Source of the DNA: Bacteroidota bacterium
GTDB taxonomy: Bacteria > Bacteroidota > Bacteroidia > Flavobacteriales > JADGDT01
Direction of reading: 5' to 3'
Length of the DNA: 36,197 bases
Assembly (NCBI GenBank): GCA_039714315.1
Contig: JBDLJM010000015.1
Location: 1 to 36,197 of the forward strand
Position 1 is the first letter of the stretch. Each line of letters begins with the position of its first letter. The notes below the pieces were generated by a model. That model searched no databases and had not been told where the DNA came from. It was given only the letters and a program-made list of their open reading frames with translations. The translations under genes were made by a program, and so were the position numbers. Positions 1-8,964 of this stretch are shown in pieces.

Positions 1-1
1 T

Positions 2-1291
2 ATGAAAATACCAAATAAAATGACTGCACAAGAAGCTGTTAAATTAATAAAATCAGGCAATAGAGTCCTTATTCAAGGTGGTGCTGCAACACCTCAAGCT
101 TTAGTTAAAGCAATGGTTGAACGGGCGCATGAGTTAAAAGGAGTTGAAATTGTACACCTGCATACCGAGGGAGAATGTGGTTATACAGCTACAGAGTTAA
201 GCGATAGTTTTAAAACTAACGCATTTTTCATAGGAGGAAATATCAGAAAAATGGTAGGAGTAACTGCTGATTATATTCCTATTTTTTTAAGCGATATTCC
301 GAGTTTATTCCGTCAAGGCTATATGGATTTGGATGTAGTTTTAGTAAATGTATCCCCGCCCGATAAACATGGATTCTGTTCACTCGGAGTTTCAGTAGAT
401 ATTGTAATCTCTGCCGTAGAAAAAGGGAAAAAAATAATCGCCCAGATAAATCCACGTATGCCTCGAACTGTTGGTGACGGAATTGTTCATCTTCGAAATT
501 TTGATGCATGTGTAGAAGTATGTGAAGAAATTCACGAAATGAAATTTGTTTCTCCTACGGAAGCCGAGAAAGCAATAGGAAAAAATATAGCTGAAATTAT
601 AGATGATGGCTCTACCCTGCAAATGGGAATTGGGGGTATTCCAAATGCAGTACTCACCTATTTAACAAATCACAAAGATTTAGGCGTTCACACTGAAATG
701 TTTTCAGAAGGAATTGTAGACTTAGTTAATAAAGGTGTAATTAACGGGGCAAAGAAAAAAGTAAATCCATATAAAATTGTTTCCGGATTTGCTATGGGAA
801 CCCGCCGTTTATATGATTTTATGGATGATAACCCAGAAATTGAAATGTTAGATATAGCTTATGTAAACGATACAGCTATAATAAGACAAAACCCCAAAGT
901 TACGGCTATAAATTCAGCAATTGAAGTTGATCTAACCGGTCAGGTTTGTGCTGATTCAATCGGTTTTAGAATGTTCTCAGGTGTTGGCGGGCAAATGGAT
1001 TTTATGCGTGGAGCTGCTCTTTCTGAAGGTGGAAAACCTATAATTGCTATTACATCTGCTACAATGAAAGGGATCTCTAAAATTGTTCCCTTCTTAAAAC
1101 CGGGTGCAGGAGTCGTTACCACACGAGCACATGCCCGCTTTGTAGCAACAGAATACGGAGTTGCAGAATTGTTTGGAAAAAACCTTAAACAACGTGCTAA
1201 AGCACTAAGAGATATTGCTCATCCCGAAAATCGTGGTGAATTAGATCAGGCTATATTCGAAAGATTTGGCAGTAGTTTGATGTGTGTTTAA
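2..1291 (+). CDS. Acetyl-CoA hydrolase / 4-hydroxybutyrate-type CoA-transferase
   Basis: A 429-residue protein of the acetyl-CoA hydrolase/transferase family, cytosolic, which moves CoA between an acyl-CoA and a carboxylate through a glutamyl-CoA intermediate. The N-terminal half carries the family features AATP near residue 28 and NPRMPRT near residue 150. The C-terminal half holds the likely catalytic glutamate, Glu232 in GVHTEMFSEG, and the glycine-rich CoA-site motif FSGVGGQMDFMRGA. Length is normal. The start codon is the second base of the window, so its ribosome site is not visible and a slightly earlier start cannot be excluded. It lies 18 bases before mutA on the same strand, so cotranscription is likely. 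That context suggests succinate, propionate or acetate as CoA partners, but family members differ in substrate (acetate, butyrate, 4-hydroxybutyrate, succinate) and sequence alone does not decide it. Confidence 0.9.
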   Translation: MKIPNKMTAQEAVKLIKSGNRVLIQGGAATPQALVKAMVERAHELKGVEIVHLHTEGECGYTATELSDSFKTNAFFIGGNIRKMVGVTADYIPIFLSDIPSLFRQGYMDLDVVLVNVSPPDKHGFCSLGVSVDIVISAVEKGKKIIAQINPRMPRTVGDGIVHLRNFDACVEVCEEIHEMKFVSPTEAEKAIGKNIAEIIDDGSTLQMGIGGIPNAVLTYLTNHKDLGVHTEMFSEGIVDLVNKGVINGAKKKVNPYKIVSGFAMGTRRLYDFMDDNPEIEMLDIAYVNDTAIIRQNPKVTAINSAIEVDLTGQVCADSIGFRMFSGVGGQMDFMRGAALSEGGKPIIAITSATMKGISKIVPFLKPGAGVVTTRAHARFVATEYGVAELFGKNLKQRAKALRDIAHPENRGELDQAIFERFGSSLMCV

Positions 1292-1309
1292 TGAATTATA
1301 ATCGAAAAT

Positions 1310-3130
1310 ATGAACAATAAAGATAATTTGCTTTTTGATAATTTCAATTCTGTGTCGAAACAAGAATGGAAGGCTAAAGCAACAATGGATTTGAAAGGGG
1401 CTGACTATGACAAAAAACTTGTTTGGAAAAATTTGAACCAGATTAATTTACAAAGTTTTTATAATTACGAAGACCATGAAGTATATTTAGAAAATACAGG
1501 AGAAAATTCTCAATCTTTAATTAATTACAGACGTATAATTGTCAATAAGGAAAAAAACGCTAATAAACTTGCGCTAAAAGCTATTTCGGAAGGAATGAAC
1601 GGACTGATTTTCGATCTTAAAGAAAATGTTTCGGCATACGGACTCCTTGAAGGAATAGATTTGAACACCATTGCTGTTTCATTCATCCTTCGAAATAAAG
1701 AAATAGAGTTTGTAAATGAATTCCTTTCCTTTGTAAATGAAAATGACGTTAGTTTTGATAACCTTAGAGGTTATTTTGATTTAAGCGTAATACACAGTTA
1801 TGTTACAAGTGGAAAAATAGATTGTAATCAATTTGATATAGTTTGCGAAATTATAAATTTAACTAAAAACTACCCCAATCATAAATCTATTTTTATTTCA
1901 GGAGGGATCTATTTAGATTCAGGGGCAAATCAGGTACAGGAAATAGCATATACCTTAAGCTCTTTGGTATATTTAATAGATAAATACTCTAAAAGAGGAA
2001 TTGAAGTCCAAACCATTTTTGACAATTTACATTTTGAATTTGCGGTTGGGTCTGAATACTTTATTGAAATAGGGAAGTTTAGAGCTTTCAATAATTTACT
2101 TCACGGAATAGCTGATAAATATGGTGTAAGAGAATTTACCAACAGTTTAAGTGCAAAAACTTCAATTTGGAGCAAGTCAGTTACCGATGTAAATACTAAT
2201 ATGCTTAGAGCTACAACAGAAGTTATGTCAGCAATTTTAGGAAATGTTGATGGATTGGAAGTTGATGCATTTGATAAACAGTATAATGATATAAACGATT
2301 TTTCAAGTAGAATAGCTGGAAATATTGCCACTATATTAATGAAAGAATCATATTTTGATAAAGTGACAAATCCTGTTGACGGATCCTATTACATCGAAGA
2401 GATAAGCTCTAAAATTGCAGAAAAAGCTCTTGAACTTTTTAAAATAATAGAAAATAATGGAGGTTTTTTTCAAAGCTTTGAAAGTGAGCGAATACAAAAA
2501 CAAATTGCTGAAATCAGATTCGAGAAAATTAAAATGTTGAGTAAGCGCAAACTAACTATTGTAGGTGTAAACAAATTTCCTAATTTAACAGAAGCTGTTA
2601 ATCCCGATATTCTTTCTGAAATGAGAATGGGTACTAAGTCTATAAATAAAATTTTAAAACCTCGTCGGGCTGCTCTGGAGATTGAAGCTATTAGAAGAAA
2701 TACCGAGGAATTAGTAGCTAAAACCAAACATAGGCCTGTAGTTGAATTAACCAGCTATGGAAATTTGGCTATGAGTAAAGCAAGAGCTGCTTTTGCACAT
2801 GACTTTATGGGAGTAAGCGGATTCATAATTCTTGATGAACAAAGTCATTGCTGTGCAAAAAAAGCAGTCGAAGAAAGTTCTAAATCAGAGTCCGATATAG
2901 TAATTATTTGTAGTTCTGACAATGATTACGCTGAAACAGCTATTGATTTTGTAAAACTATTTAGAACCATGAATAATGATAAAGTCCTTTTATTAGCCGG
3001 AAATCCTTCCGATATTGCAGATAAATTACTTAATGAAGGTTTGGACGGCTTTATTAATATAAAGTCAGATGTAATTGATACTATTTCGAGTATTCAGAAT
3101 AAAATTCAGAAACAAGTAGCAAGTATGTAA
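1310..3130 (+). CDS. mutA: Methylmalonyl-CoA mutase small (beta) subunit
   Basis: A 606-residue protein with the methylmalonyl-CoA mutase TIM-barrel fold over roughly residues 30-460 and a degenerate B12-binding-like domain at the C-terminus. In heterodimeric mutases this subunit is structural, while the large subunit binds cobalamin. Consistent with that, the cobalt-ligand motif DxHxxG of MutB is replaced by AHDFMGVSGF in the matching region near residue 500, and several active-site stretches are eroded. This is normal for the small subunit and does not indicate a pseudogene. It is 18 bases after the CoA-transferase and 106 bases before mutB, all on one strand, so the three probably form one operon for interconversion of succinyl-CoA and methylmalonyl-CoA. 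The upstream sequence is A-rich, without a strong Shine-Dalgarno, which is usual in Bacteroidota. Confidence 0.93.
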   Translation: MNNKDNLLFDNFNSVSKQEWKAKATMDLKGADYDKKLVWKNLNQINLQSFYNYEDHEVYLENTGENSQSLINYRRIIVNKEKNANKLALKAISEGMNGLIFDLKENVSAYGLLEGIDLNTIAVSFILRNKEIEFVNEFLSFVNENDVSFDNLRGYFDLSVIHSYVTSGKIDCNQFDIVCEIINLTKNYPNHKSIFISGGIYLDSGANQVQEIAYTLSSLVYLIDKYSKRGIEVQTIFDNLHFEFAVGSEYFIEIGKFRAFNNLLHGIADKYGVREFTNSLSAKTSIWSKSVTDVNTNMLRATTEVMSAILGNVDGLEVDAFDKQYNDINDFSSRIAGNIATILMKESYFDKVTNPVDGSYYIEEISSKIAEKALELFKIIENNGGFFQSFESERIQKQIAEIRFEKIKMLSKRKLTIVGVNKFPNLTEAVNPDILSEMRMGTKSINKILKPRRAALEIEAIRRNTEELVAKTKHRPVVELTSYGNLAMSKARAAFAHDFMGVSGFIILDEQSHCCAKKAVEESSKSESDIVIICSSDNDYAETAIDFVKLFRTMNNDKVLLLAGNPSDIADKLLNEGLDGFINIKSDVIDTISSIQNKIQKQVASM

Positions 3131-3236
3131 TAGTTTATGCATCGAATGTTAGTTATGAGGTAAAATGTTATACTAAAATTTATAGCAGACCGAGTACAAA
3201 TAAACATCGAAGCAATAACCAAATAATAAAAAAGAG

Positions 3237-5366
3237 ATGAGACCTGATTTTTCAGATTTAAAAATAGATACAACGGCAAACCCAAAAATTGCTACTTCGG
3301 AGAATCAAGAAATTTGGAGTACTCCTGAAGGAATACCTGTAAAGAAACACTTTACAAAAGATGACATCAAAGACGCCGAGCATTTGGACTTTGCTGCGGG
3401 ATTACCTCCATTTCTACGTGGACCATACAGTACGATGTACGTTACACGTCCTTGGACTATCCGCCAATATGCAGGATTTTCTACGGCAGAAGAGTCAAAC
3501 GCTTTTTACAGAAGGAATCTGGCTGCAGGTCAGAAAGGACTTTCTGTAGCTTTTGATCTGGCTACACACCGTGGATATGATTCTGACCATCCACGCGTTA
3601 CCGGTGATGTTGGTAAGGCGGGTGTAGCAATAGACTCGGTACTTGATATGGAAGTTCTGTTCGATCAGATTCCATTGGATAAAATGTCGGTTTCAATGAC
3701 TATGAATGGTGCTGTACTTCCAATCATGGCATTTTATATTGCAGCCGCAAAAAAACAAGGGGTTCCTCTTGACAAATTAAGTGGAACTATTCAAAATGAT
3801 ATCTTAAAGGAGTTTATGGTTAGGAATACATACATCTACCCTCCTGCTCCATCGATGAAAATTATAGGTGATATTTTTGAATACACCACCAAAAACATGC
3901 CTAAGTTTAACTCTATCTCAATTAGCGGATATCATATGCAGGAAGCGGGTGCCACTGCAGATATAGAATTGGCATACACTTTAGCCGATGGATTGGAATA
4001 CATTAGAACAGGGTTAAAATCAGGATTGAAAATAGACGCCTTTGCTCCGCGACTTTCGTTTTTCTGGGCTGTTGGGATGAATCACTTTATGGAAATTGCC
4101 AAAATGCGTGCTGCACGTATGCTTTGGGCTAAAATCATTAAACAGTTCAATCCGCAAAATCCTAAATCAATGGCATTGCGTACCCACAGCCAAACATCAG
4201 GTTGGAGTTTAAGTGAGCAGGATCCTTATAACAATGTTGCACGCACATGCATAGAAGCAATGGCAGCCGGGCTTGGTGGGACACAATCCTTACATACTAA
4301 TGCTTTAGATGAAGCAATCGCTCTACCTACTGACTTCTCTGCCAGAATAGCCAGAAATACACAAATATATATTCAGGAGGAAACTCAAATAACAAAAGCT
4401 GTTGATCCCTGGGCAGGTTCTTATTATGTAGAATATCTGACTAAGGAAATAGCGGAAAAAGCCTGGAAACTAATAGAAGAAATTGAAGAACTTGGAGGTA
4501 TGGCTAAGGCCATTGAAACCGGTATTCCAAAAATGCGAATTGAAGAAGCTTCGGCACGTAAACAGGCACGATTAGATTCAGGTCAGGATATTTTGGTCGG
4601 AGTTAACAAGTATCAAACTAAAGAAAAGTCAGATATAGAAATACTTGAGGTAGATAATACTGCCGTTAGAAACTCTCAAATAGAACGATTAAATAAACTA
4701 AAATCAGAAAGAAATCAGAATATAGTTCAATCTAAACTGGATGCTCTGGAGAGGTGCGCCGAAAATGGAGAAGGTAATTTGTTGGACTTGGCAGTAGATG
4801 CTGCTGAAAATTTTGCTACTTTAGGTGAGATTTCCGACGCATTAGAAAAACATTTCGGTCGTCATAAAGCCGATACAAAACTTATAAGTGGAGTGTACAG
4901 TAAGGAAGTAAATAACGATAAAACTTTTTTGAAAGCTCAGAAACTGGCAGATAAATTTGCCGAGATCGAAGGTCGCCGCCCCCGTGTAATGATTGCTAAA
5001 ATGGGACAGGACGGACACGACAGAGGTGCTAAAGTTGTGGCTTCGAGCCTTGCAGATATAGGCTTTGATGTAGATCTGGGTCCATTGTTTCAAACCCCTG
5101 AGGAGGTGGCAAAACAGGCTGTAGAAAATGATGTTCATTTTGTAGGTGCATCTAGTTTGGCTGCAGGACACAAAACATTGATTCCACAACTAATAGATGA
5201 ATTATCTAAACTTGGCAGACCTGACATATTGGTATTTGCAGGTGGAGTAATTCCTGAGCAGGATTATAAATATTTATTCGATAAAAAAGTAGCTGCCGTA
5301 TTTGGTCCGGGAACGGTTATTTCTGAATCTGCCATTACTATAATGGAGAAGTATTTGGAACAGTAA
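3237..5366 (+). CDS. mutB: Methylmalonyl-CoA mutase large (alpha) subunit, cobalamin-binding
   Basis: A 709-residue catalytic subunit that interconverts (R)-methylmalonyl-CoA and succinyl-CoA with adenosylcobalamin. The N-terminal substrate-entry region ([19 protein letters not shown], near residues 60-85) and TIM barrel are very well conserved, including [11 protein letters not shown] and the NALDEA segment. The C-terminal B12 domain has Asp592-Gly-His594-Asp-Arg-Gly597; His594 is the expected cobalt ligand. A second B12-domain signature, [11 protein letters not shown], follows. Length matches the family. It works with MutA directly upstream. Neither the epimerase nor the MeaB-type chaperone is in the window. 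The start is preceded by AAAAAAGAG. The 3' side runs into a hairpin repeat shared with the convergent trpB. Confidence 0.97.
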   Translation: MRPDFSDLKIDTTANPKIATSENQEIWSTPEGIPVKKHFTKDDIKDAEHLDFAAGLPPFLRGPYSTMYVTRPWTIRQYAGFSTAEESNAFYRRNLAAGQKGLSVAFDLATHRGYDSDHPRVTGDVGKAGVAIDSVLDMEVLFDQIPLDKMSVSMTMNGAVLPIMAFYIAAAKKQGVPLDKLSGTIQNDILKEFMVRNTYIYPPAPSMKIIGDIFEYTTKNMPKFNSISISGYHMQEAGATADIELAYTLADGLEYIRTGLKSGLKIDAFAPRLSFFWAVGMNHFMEIAKMRAARMLWAKIIKQFNPQNPKSMALRTHSQTSGWSLSEQDPYNNVARTCIEAMAAGLGGTQSLHTNALDEAIALPTDFSARIARNTQIYIQEETQITKAVDPWAGSYYVEYLTKEIAEKAWKLIEEIEELGGMAKAIETGIPKMRIEEASARKQARLDSGQDILVGVNKYQTKEKSDIEILEVDNTAVRNSQIERLNKLKSERNQNIVQSKLDALERCAENGEGNLLDLAVDAAENFATLGEISDALEKHFGRHKADTKLISGVYSKEVNNDKTFLKAQKLADKFAEIEGRRPRVMIAKMGQDGHDRGAKVVASSLADIGFDVDLGPLFQTPEEVAKQAVENDVHFVGASSLAAGHKTLIPQLIDELSKLGRPDILVFAGGVIPEQDYKYLFDKKVAAVFGPGTVISESAITIMEKYLEQ

Positions 5367-5372
5367 TCTAAA

Positions 5373-5436
5373 TCTCGTAAAGTCGCAGAGACGCAAAGAA
5401 ATTTAGAAATCTCTGCTTCTCTGCGCTTAGCGAGAG
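5373..5436. repeat. Imperfect inverted repeat of the CGCAGAG type between convergent genes
   Basis: The arms are about 5373-5399 (with GTCGCAGAGACGCAAAGA) and 5410-5436 (with CTCTGCTTCTCTGCGC), separated by about 10 AT-rich bases. They pair over most of their length, and the right arm is followed by a run of T. The sequence resembles interspersed repeats built on CGCAGAGACGCAAAGA that I recall from intergenic DNA of Bacteroidota and other phyla; that family link is from memory. Position between mutB (plus) and trpB (minus) makes it a plausible two-way transcription terminator. Confidence 0.6.
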
Positions 5437-5455
5437 TTTTTAAATTTATTTTGAA

Positions 5456-6697
5456 TTATTTTATTGCTAAATAGTCTCCAAACTTCTCAACCACATAATC
5501 AATATCCTTATCTCCTCTTCCTGATAAATTAACTAAAATAGTTTCAGTTTTTGGCATATCTTTAGCTATTTTCATCGCGTAAGCAACAGCATGAGAACTT
5601 TCCAATGCCGGAATTATTCCTTCTTCTCTCGACAACTCCATAAAGGCATCTATTGCTTCCTTATCGTTAATGGTGTCATAATTTACTCTTTCGATATCTT
5701 TCAGGAAACTGTGCTGAGGGCCTACTCCTGGATAATCCAAACCGCTAGCCACAGTATTTACAGGTGCAGGTTCCCCTTTTTCATCCTGTAATAAATAGCA
5801 CTTGAAGCCATGTATTACACCCGGTTTACCCATAGTCAGTGTTGCGGCATGATCTCCGGGTTTAAAACTTGTTCCGGCAGGTTCTACACCGTATATATTA
5901 ACATCTTCATCATTTAAAAAAGCATTAAATAATCCCATCGCATTAGATCCTCCCCCAACGCAGGCAATAAGATTATCCGGTTGAGCACCTGTTAACTCCT
6001 CAAACTGCTCTTTAGCTTCTCTACCTACTACCGATTGAAAATCACGAACCATTTTAGGGAATGGATCAGGTCCTACAACAGAACCGATGGCATAAAACTG
6101 ACTCTCGGTATCTTCCAGATAAGCGCCAAAGGCCGAATCTACCGCTTCTTTCAGTGTTTTCAATCCATGTGTTGCAGGAATTACTTTTGCCCCCAGAATT
6201 TTCATTCTGGTAACATTAGGCGCCTCTTTGTAAATATCTACTTCACCCATATAAATATCACACTCCAAACCTAATAAAGATGCCGCTGTAGCCAGTGCAA
6301 CACCGTGCTGTCCGGCACCGGTTTCGGCAATAAGCTTTTTCTTACCCATTTTTTTTGCCAAAAGAGCTTCCCCAAGACAATGATTTATTTTATGTGCCCC
6401 GGTGTGATTCAAATCCTCCCTCTTCAGGTAAATTTGAGCACCTCCAATCTTTTCAGATAAATTCTTAGCGTGGAATATTGGTGATGGCCTGCCTGTATAA
6501 TGCTTTTGTAAGTAATAAAGTTCTTCGATAAACTCCGGATCATTCTTTATCTGTTCATAGACTTCTCCAATCTCCTTCATTACCGGATCAAGCATGGGAG
6601 GTACAAACCTTCCTCCATATTCGCCAAAGAATCCATTTTCATCCGGCATTTTACTTTCATCGAGCAGATCTTGTTTGGCTTGGCTTTCGGTCTTCAT
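5456..6697 (-). CDS. trpB: Tryptophan synthase beta chain (solitary)
   Basis: A 413-residue PLP enzyme that condenses indole with L-serine to give L-tryptophan. The PLP lysine is Lys103 in [10 protein letters not shown], the catalytic acid Glu125 in AETGAGQHG, the phosphate loop is GGGSNAMG, and the GLDYPGVGP segment that closes over the substrate is present. These features match the canonical TrpB1 type, not the longer TrpB2 type. Compared with the E. coli enzyme (397 residues) it has about 16 extra N-terminal residues. The loop after YMGE reads [10 protein letters not shown], a little divergent. No trpA or other tryptophan gene lies beside it; its neighbours are mutB and a lipase-like operon. 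It is therefore either one piece of a split pathway or an indole-salvage enzyme. The strong family match makes the name secure; the role in context is open. Confidence 0.94.
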   Translation of the reverse strand: MKTESQAKQDLLDESKMPDENGFFGEYGGRFVPPMLDPVMKEIGEVYEQIKNDPEFIEELYYLQKHYTGRPSPIFHAKNLSEKIGGAQIYLKREDLNHTGAHKINHCLGEALLAKKMGKKKLIAETGAGQHGVALATAASLLGLECDIYMGEVDIYKEAPNVTRMKILGAKVIPATHGLKTLKEAVDSAFGAYLEDTESQFYAIGSVVGPDPFPKMVRDFQSVVGREAKEQFEELTGAQPDNLIACVGGGSNAMGLFNAFLNDEDVNIYGVEPAGTSFKPGDHAATLTMGKPGVIHGFKCYLLQDEKGEPAPVNTVASGLDYPGVGPQHSFLKDIERVNYDTINDKEAIDAFMELSREEGIIPALESSHAVAYAMKIAKDMPKTETILVNLSGRGDKDIDYVVEKFGDYLAIK

Positions 6698-6891
6698 AGT
6701 TCTAAATACTATTTTTAATTATTAAACTTTCACATTAAAAGACAATAATAGGATTAAAATTGCAATTAGCAACATATTTAAACAAAACAATTAGCTATTT
6801 ACAAATATTACCGTTTTTTCATTTACCTGACGGGCTTAAATAACAGAATAAAGCTTTTGTTTAAAATATTATATGGTAAAAAACTATTCAT

Positions 6892-6899
6892 TATCTTTA
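6892..6899 (+). promoter_or_regulatory. Possible -7 promoter element (TATCTTTA)
   Basis: This matches seven of eight positions of the Bacteroidota -7 motif TAnnTTTG and lies 18 bases before the ATG at 6918. No TTG sits at the expected -33 distance. Its position inside the longer possible reading frame supports the later start of the hydrolase gene. Confidence 0.25.
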
Positions 6900-6917
6900 A
6901 CTTATAAAATTAATTTC

Positions 6918-7844
6918 ATGAGTTATAGTACTTCTACACTGGCAGTTAAAGATGATTTGAACATCTATATCCACAAATGGTTACCGGAAAACTTAGCACC
7001 TGACAAACTAATGTTAATAGTCCACGGTTCCGTTGAACATGCCAAACGATATGATGCTTTTGCAAAGCGACTGAATCAACTCGGATATGTAGTTATTGCA
7101 CCTGATCATCGCGGACACGGATTAACGGCAAAAGAAAGTGGGATATTTTCGCATTTTGGCGATGATGACGGTTTTTTAAGAGCTGTACGCGATTTAGAAG
7201 AAATACTAAATAATATAAAAATAAAGTATCCTGATATCCCCCGCGTTGTTTTTGGCCATAGTCTTGGTTCGTTTATGACCCGTAAATTAATATCCCTAAG
7301 AGGAGATGAATTTAAAGCTGCAATAATTTCCGGTACAAGCTGGGGAAATGATTTAGAAATTAAAGGCGGTATATTTATGTCTAAAGTATGGGCTTTATTT
7401 TCTGATAAAAACAAACCCAACCAGGTATACAATGATTTTTACTGGGGAGTATTAAACTCAAAAATAAAAGACAGGAAAGGTACTGTTGATTTTATCAGCA
7501 GAGATGAAAAGGAAGTTGAAAAATACGAGCAGGATCCTTTAACGGGTAATACTATTACAATTGAATTTGGTACACAAATGGCTAAAGCTCTCGAGATAGT
7601 TCGTGGAGATGAAGTTTTTGAGAATACTCCAAAAAAACTTAAACTATATCTGGCTTCAGGAATGGCAGATCCCCTTGCTAACAAAGGAAAAGATATTAAA
7701 AAGATTGCCGATAAATATATTCTTGCCGGTGTTGAAGATGTTACTCTGAAGCTTTACCCCGATGCACGTCATGAAATTTTAAATGAAATCAATAAAGAAG
7801 AAGTTACAAACGATATACTTGAATGGTTAAATGAAAAAGTTTAA
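6918..7844 (+). CDS. Alpha/beta hydrolase, monoacylglycerol lipase / lysophospholipase type
   Basis: A 308-residue serine hydrolase (Hydrolase_4 / peptidase S33 clan) expected to cleave fatty acyl esters such as monoglycerides or lysophospholipids. Visible elements, numbered from the chosen start: oxyanion-hole motif VHGSVEH (35-41), PDHRGHGLT (62-70), nucleophile elbow GHSLGS with Ser115, a late acid in SGMADP and the catalytic His in DARHEI. No signal peptide, so probably cytosolic or peripheral. An upstream in-frame ATG at 6873 would add 15 poorly conserved residues. I prefer 6918 because MSYSTSTLAVKD matches the usual family N-terminus and a promoter-like element lies between the two. It is followed after 9 bases by an outer-membrane barrel gene and then by glycerol kinase, which points to glyceride breakdown. 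Confidence 0.85.
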   Translation: MSYSTSTLAVKDDLNIYIHKWLPENLAPDKLMLIVHGSVEHAKRYDAFAKRLNQLGYVVIAPDHRGHGLTAKESGIFSHFGDDDGFLRAVRDLEEILNNIKIKYPDIPRVVFGHSLGSFMTRKLISLRGDEFKAAIISGTSWGNDLEIKGGIFMSKVWALFSDKNKPNQVYNDFYWGVLNSKIKDRKGTVDFISRDEKEVEKYEQDPLTGNTITIEFGTQMAKALEIVRGDEVFENTPKKLKLYLASGMADPLANKGKDIKKIADKYILAGVEDVTLKLYPDARHEILNEINKEEVTNDILEWLNEKV

Positions 7845-7853
7845 TTACTGAAA

Positions 7854-8939
7854 ATGAAGAATATATATCTGATACTATTATTAATTCTTCCCTTTATTTC
7901 TTTTTGTCAAAGTAAAGAGAAAAAGAAGGATGTAAATTATGCCTTTATACCAATTGTTATGTACAACAGCTCATTTGGAACTCAAGTTGGAGCTATGGGA
8001 ACAGCGTTCTTTAAAATGAATAATAGAGATTCAATCTCTCCGGCTTCTAAAGTAGGATTCTTTGGATCTTATTTTTCAAATACTACTTTTTTTGGGGGCT
8101 TATTTTCTAAAATGTATTTTAAAGAAGATAACTACCGAACTAAAGCAAGCATCGGGTATGGAGACATTAAATTTCAAAAATTCTTTAATTTCCCGGAAGA
8201 AATCCCGGCACAGGGAGAAATCCCAACTGACGAAGAAGGTCAGTTTGTTGATTACAACACTAAAATGGCCTTTATATATATTGAAGGCACAAAGCAGATT
8301 TACAATAACTTTTATCTGGGTGCAAGATTCACTTATTCGCAAGTTAGCACTACCTTTTCCGACGAATCTATCCCGGATGAAGATAACAAACTATTTGGTT
8401 TTGGTGTAGCTACTGAATATGATGACAGAAATAGTGTTTTTTATCCGCAAAAAGGTCAAAATGCAAAGGTTAACACTTTTACATTCCTTGAGGCATTTGG
8501 TTCTACCTCTCAGTATAATCAGGTAAAAATTGAATATAACAAGTATTTTTCTTTAAACGATAACTCAGTAATACTAGCGAGGCTATATAGTGCTATTTCA
8601 TTTGGAGACAGCATACCTACTGCCGGGGAAAACAAAGTTGGAAGGGATGATTTAAGAGGATATACCGATGGCAAATACCGGGGGAAACAGGTTTATGCTT
8701 TACAAACAGAATTAAGATGGAATTTTTATAAAAAATGGGGACTTGTTGCTTTTGGTGGTGCAGCAATATCAACCAACGACTGGAACGGAAACAATTACAG
8801 TGGCATACTGCCTGCAATTGGAACAGGAATCAGATTTAAAGCCATACCATCACGAAATATCAACATAGGTATTGATGTAGCCAAAGGAAAAGGTGATTGG
8901 GGAGTCTATTTTAGAATTGGAGAAGCATTTACACGTTGA
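7854..8939 (+). CDS. Omp85-type outer-membrane beta-barrel (surface antigen domain), no POTRA
   Basis: A 361-residue protein with an N-terminal signal peptide (about residues 1-18, ending FISFC before QSKEKK) followed directly by a bacterial-surface-antigen barrel related to the C-terminal part of BamA/TamA. The hallmark is DDLRGYTDGKYRG near residue 265, corresponding to the conserved RGF/RGY loop motif of Omp85 proteins. Alternating hydrophobic strands fill the rest. The POTRA domains of true BamA are absent and length fits only the barrel. Related short barrels occur in Bacteroidota near lipases and patatins. Here it lies between a lipase-like gene (9-base gap) and glpK (25-base gap). A role in passing lipid or glyceride across, or inserting it into, the outer membrane is inference; the substrate is unknown. 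Confidence 0.78.
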   Translation: MKNIYLILLLILPFISFCQSKEKKKDVNYAFIPIVMYNSSFGTQVGAMGTAFFKMNNRDSISPASKVGFFGSYFSNTTFFGGLFSKMYFKEDNYRTKASIGYGDIKFQKFFNFPEEIPAQGEIPTDEEGQFVDYNTKMAFIYIEGTKQIYNNFYLGARFTYSQVSTTFSDESIPDEDNKLFGFGVATEYDDRNSVFYPQKGQNAKVNTFTFLEAFGSTSQYNQVKIEYNKYFSLNDNSVILARLYSAISFGDSIPTAGENKVGRDDLRGYTDGKYRGKQVYALQTELRWNFYKKWGLVAFGGAAISTNDWNGNNYSGILPAIGTGIRFKAIPSRNINIGIDVAKGKGDWGVYFRIGEAFTR

Positions 8940-8964
8940 ATATTATTGACATGAAATTATACAG

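Noticed and set aside
1310-3130. mutA as a decayed mutase pseudogene because the B12 motif DxHxxG is missing
   Set aside because: Small subunits of heterodimeric mutases normally lack it; the frame is intact and next to a complete mutB.
4842-5189. Open frame of 115 codons on the minus strand inside mutB
   Set aside because: It lies wholly opposite the conserved B12-binding domain of mutB, has no recognisable protein features and is a shadow frame.
5456-6697. trpB as the TrpB2 type, which often stands alone
   Set aside because: Length and the motifs around the PLP lysine and GLDYPGVGP match TrpB1.
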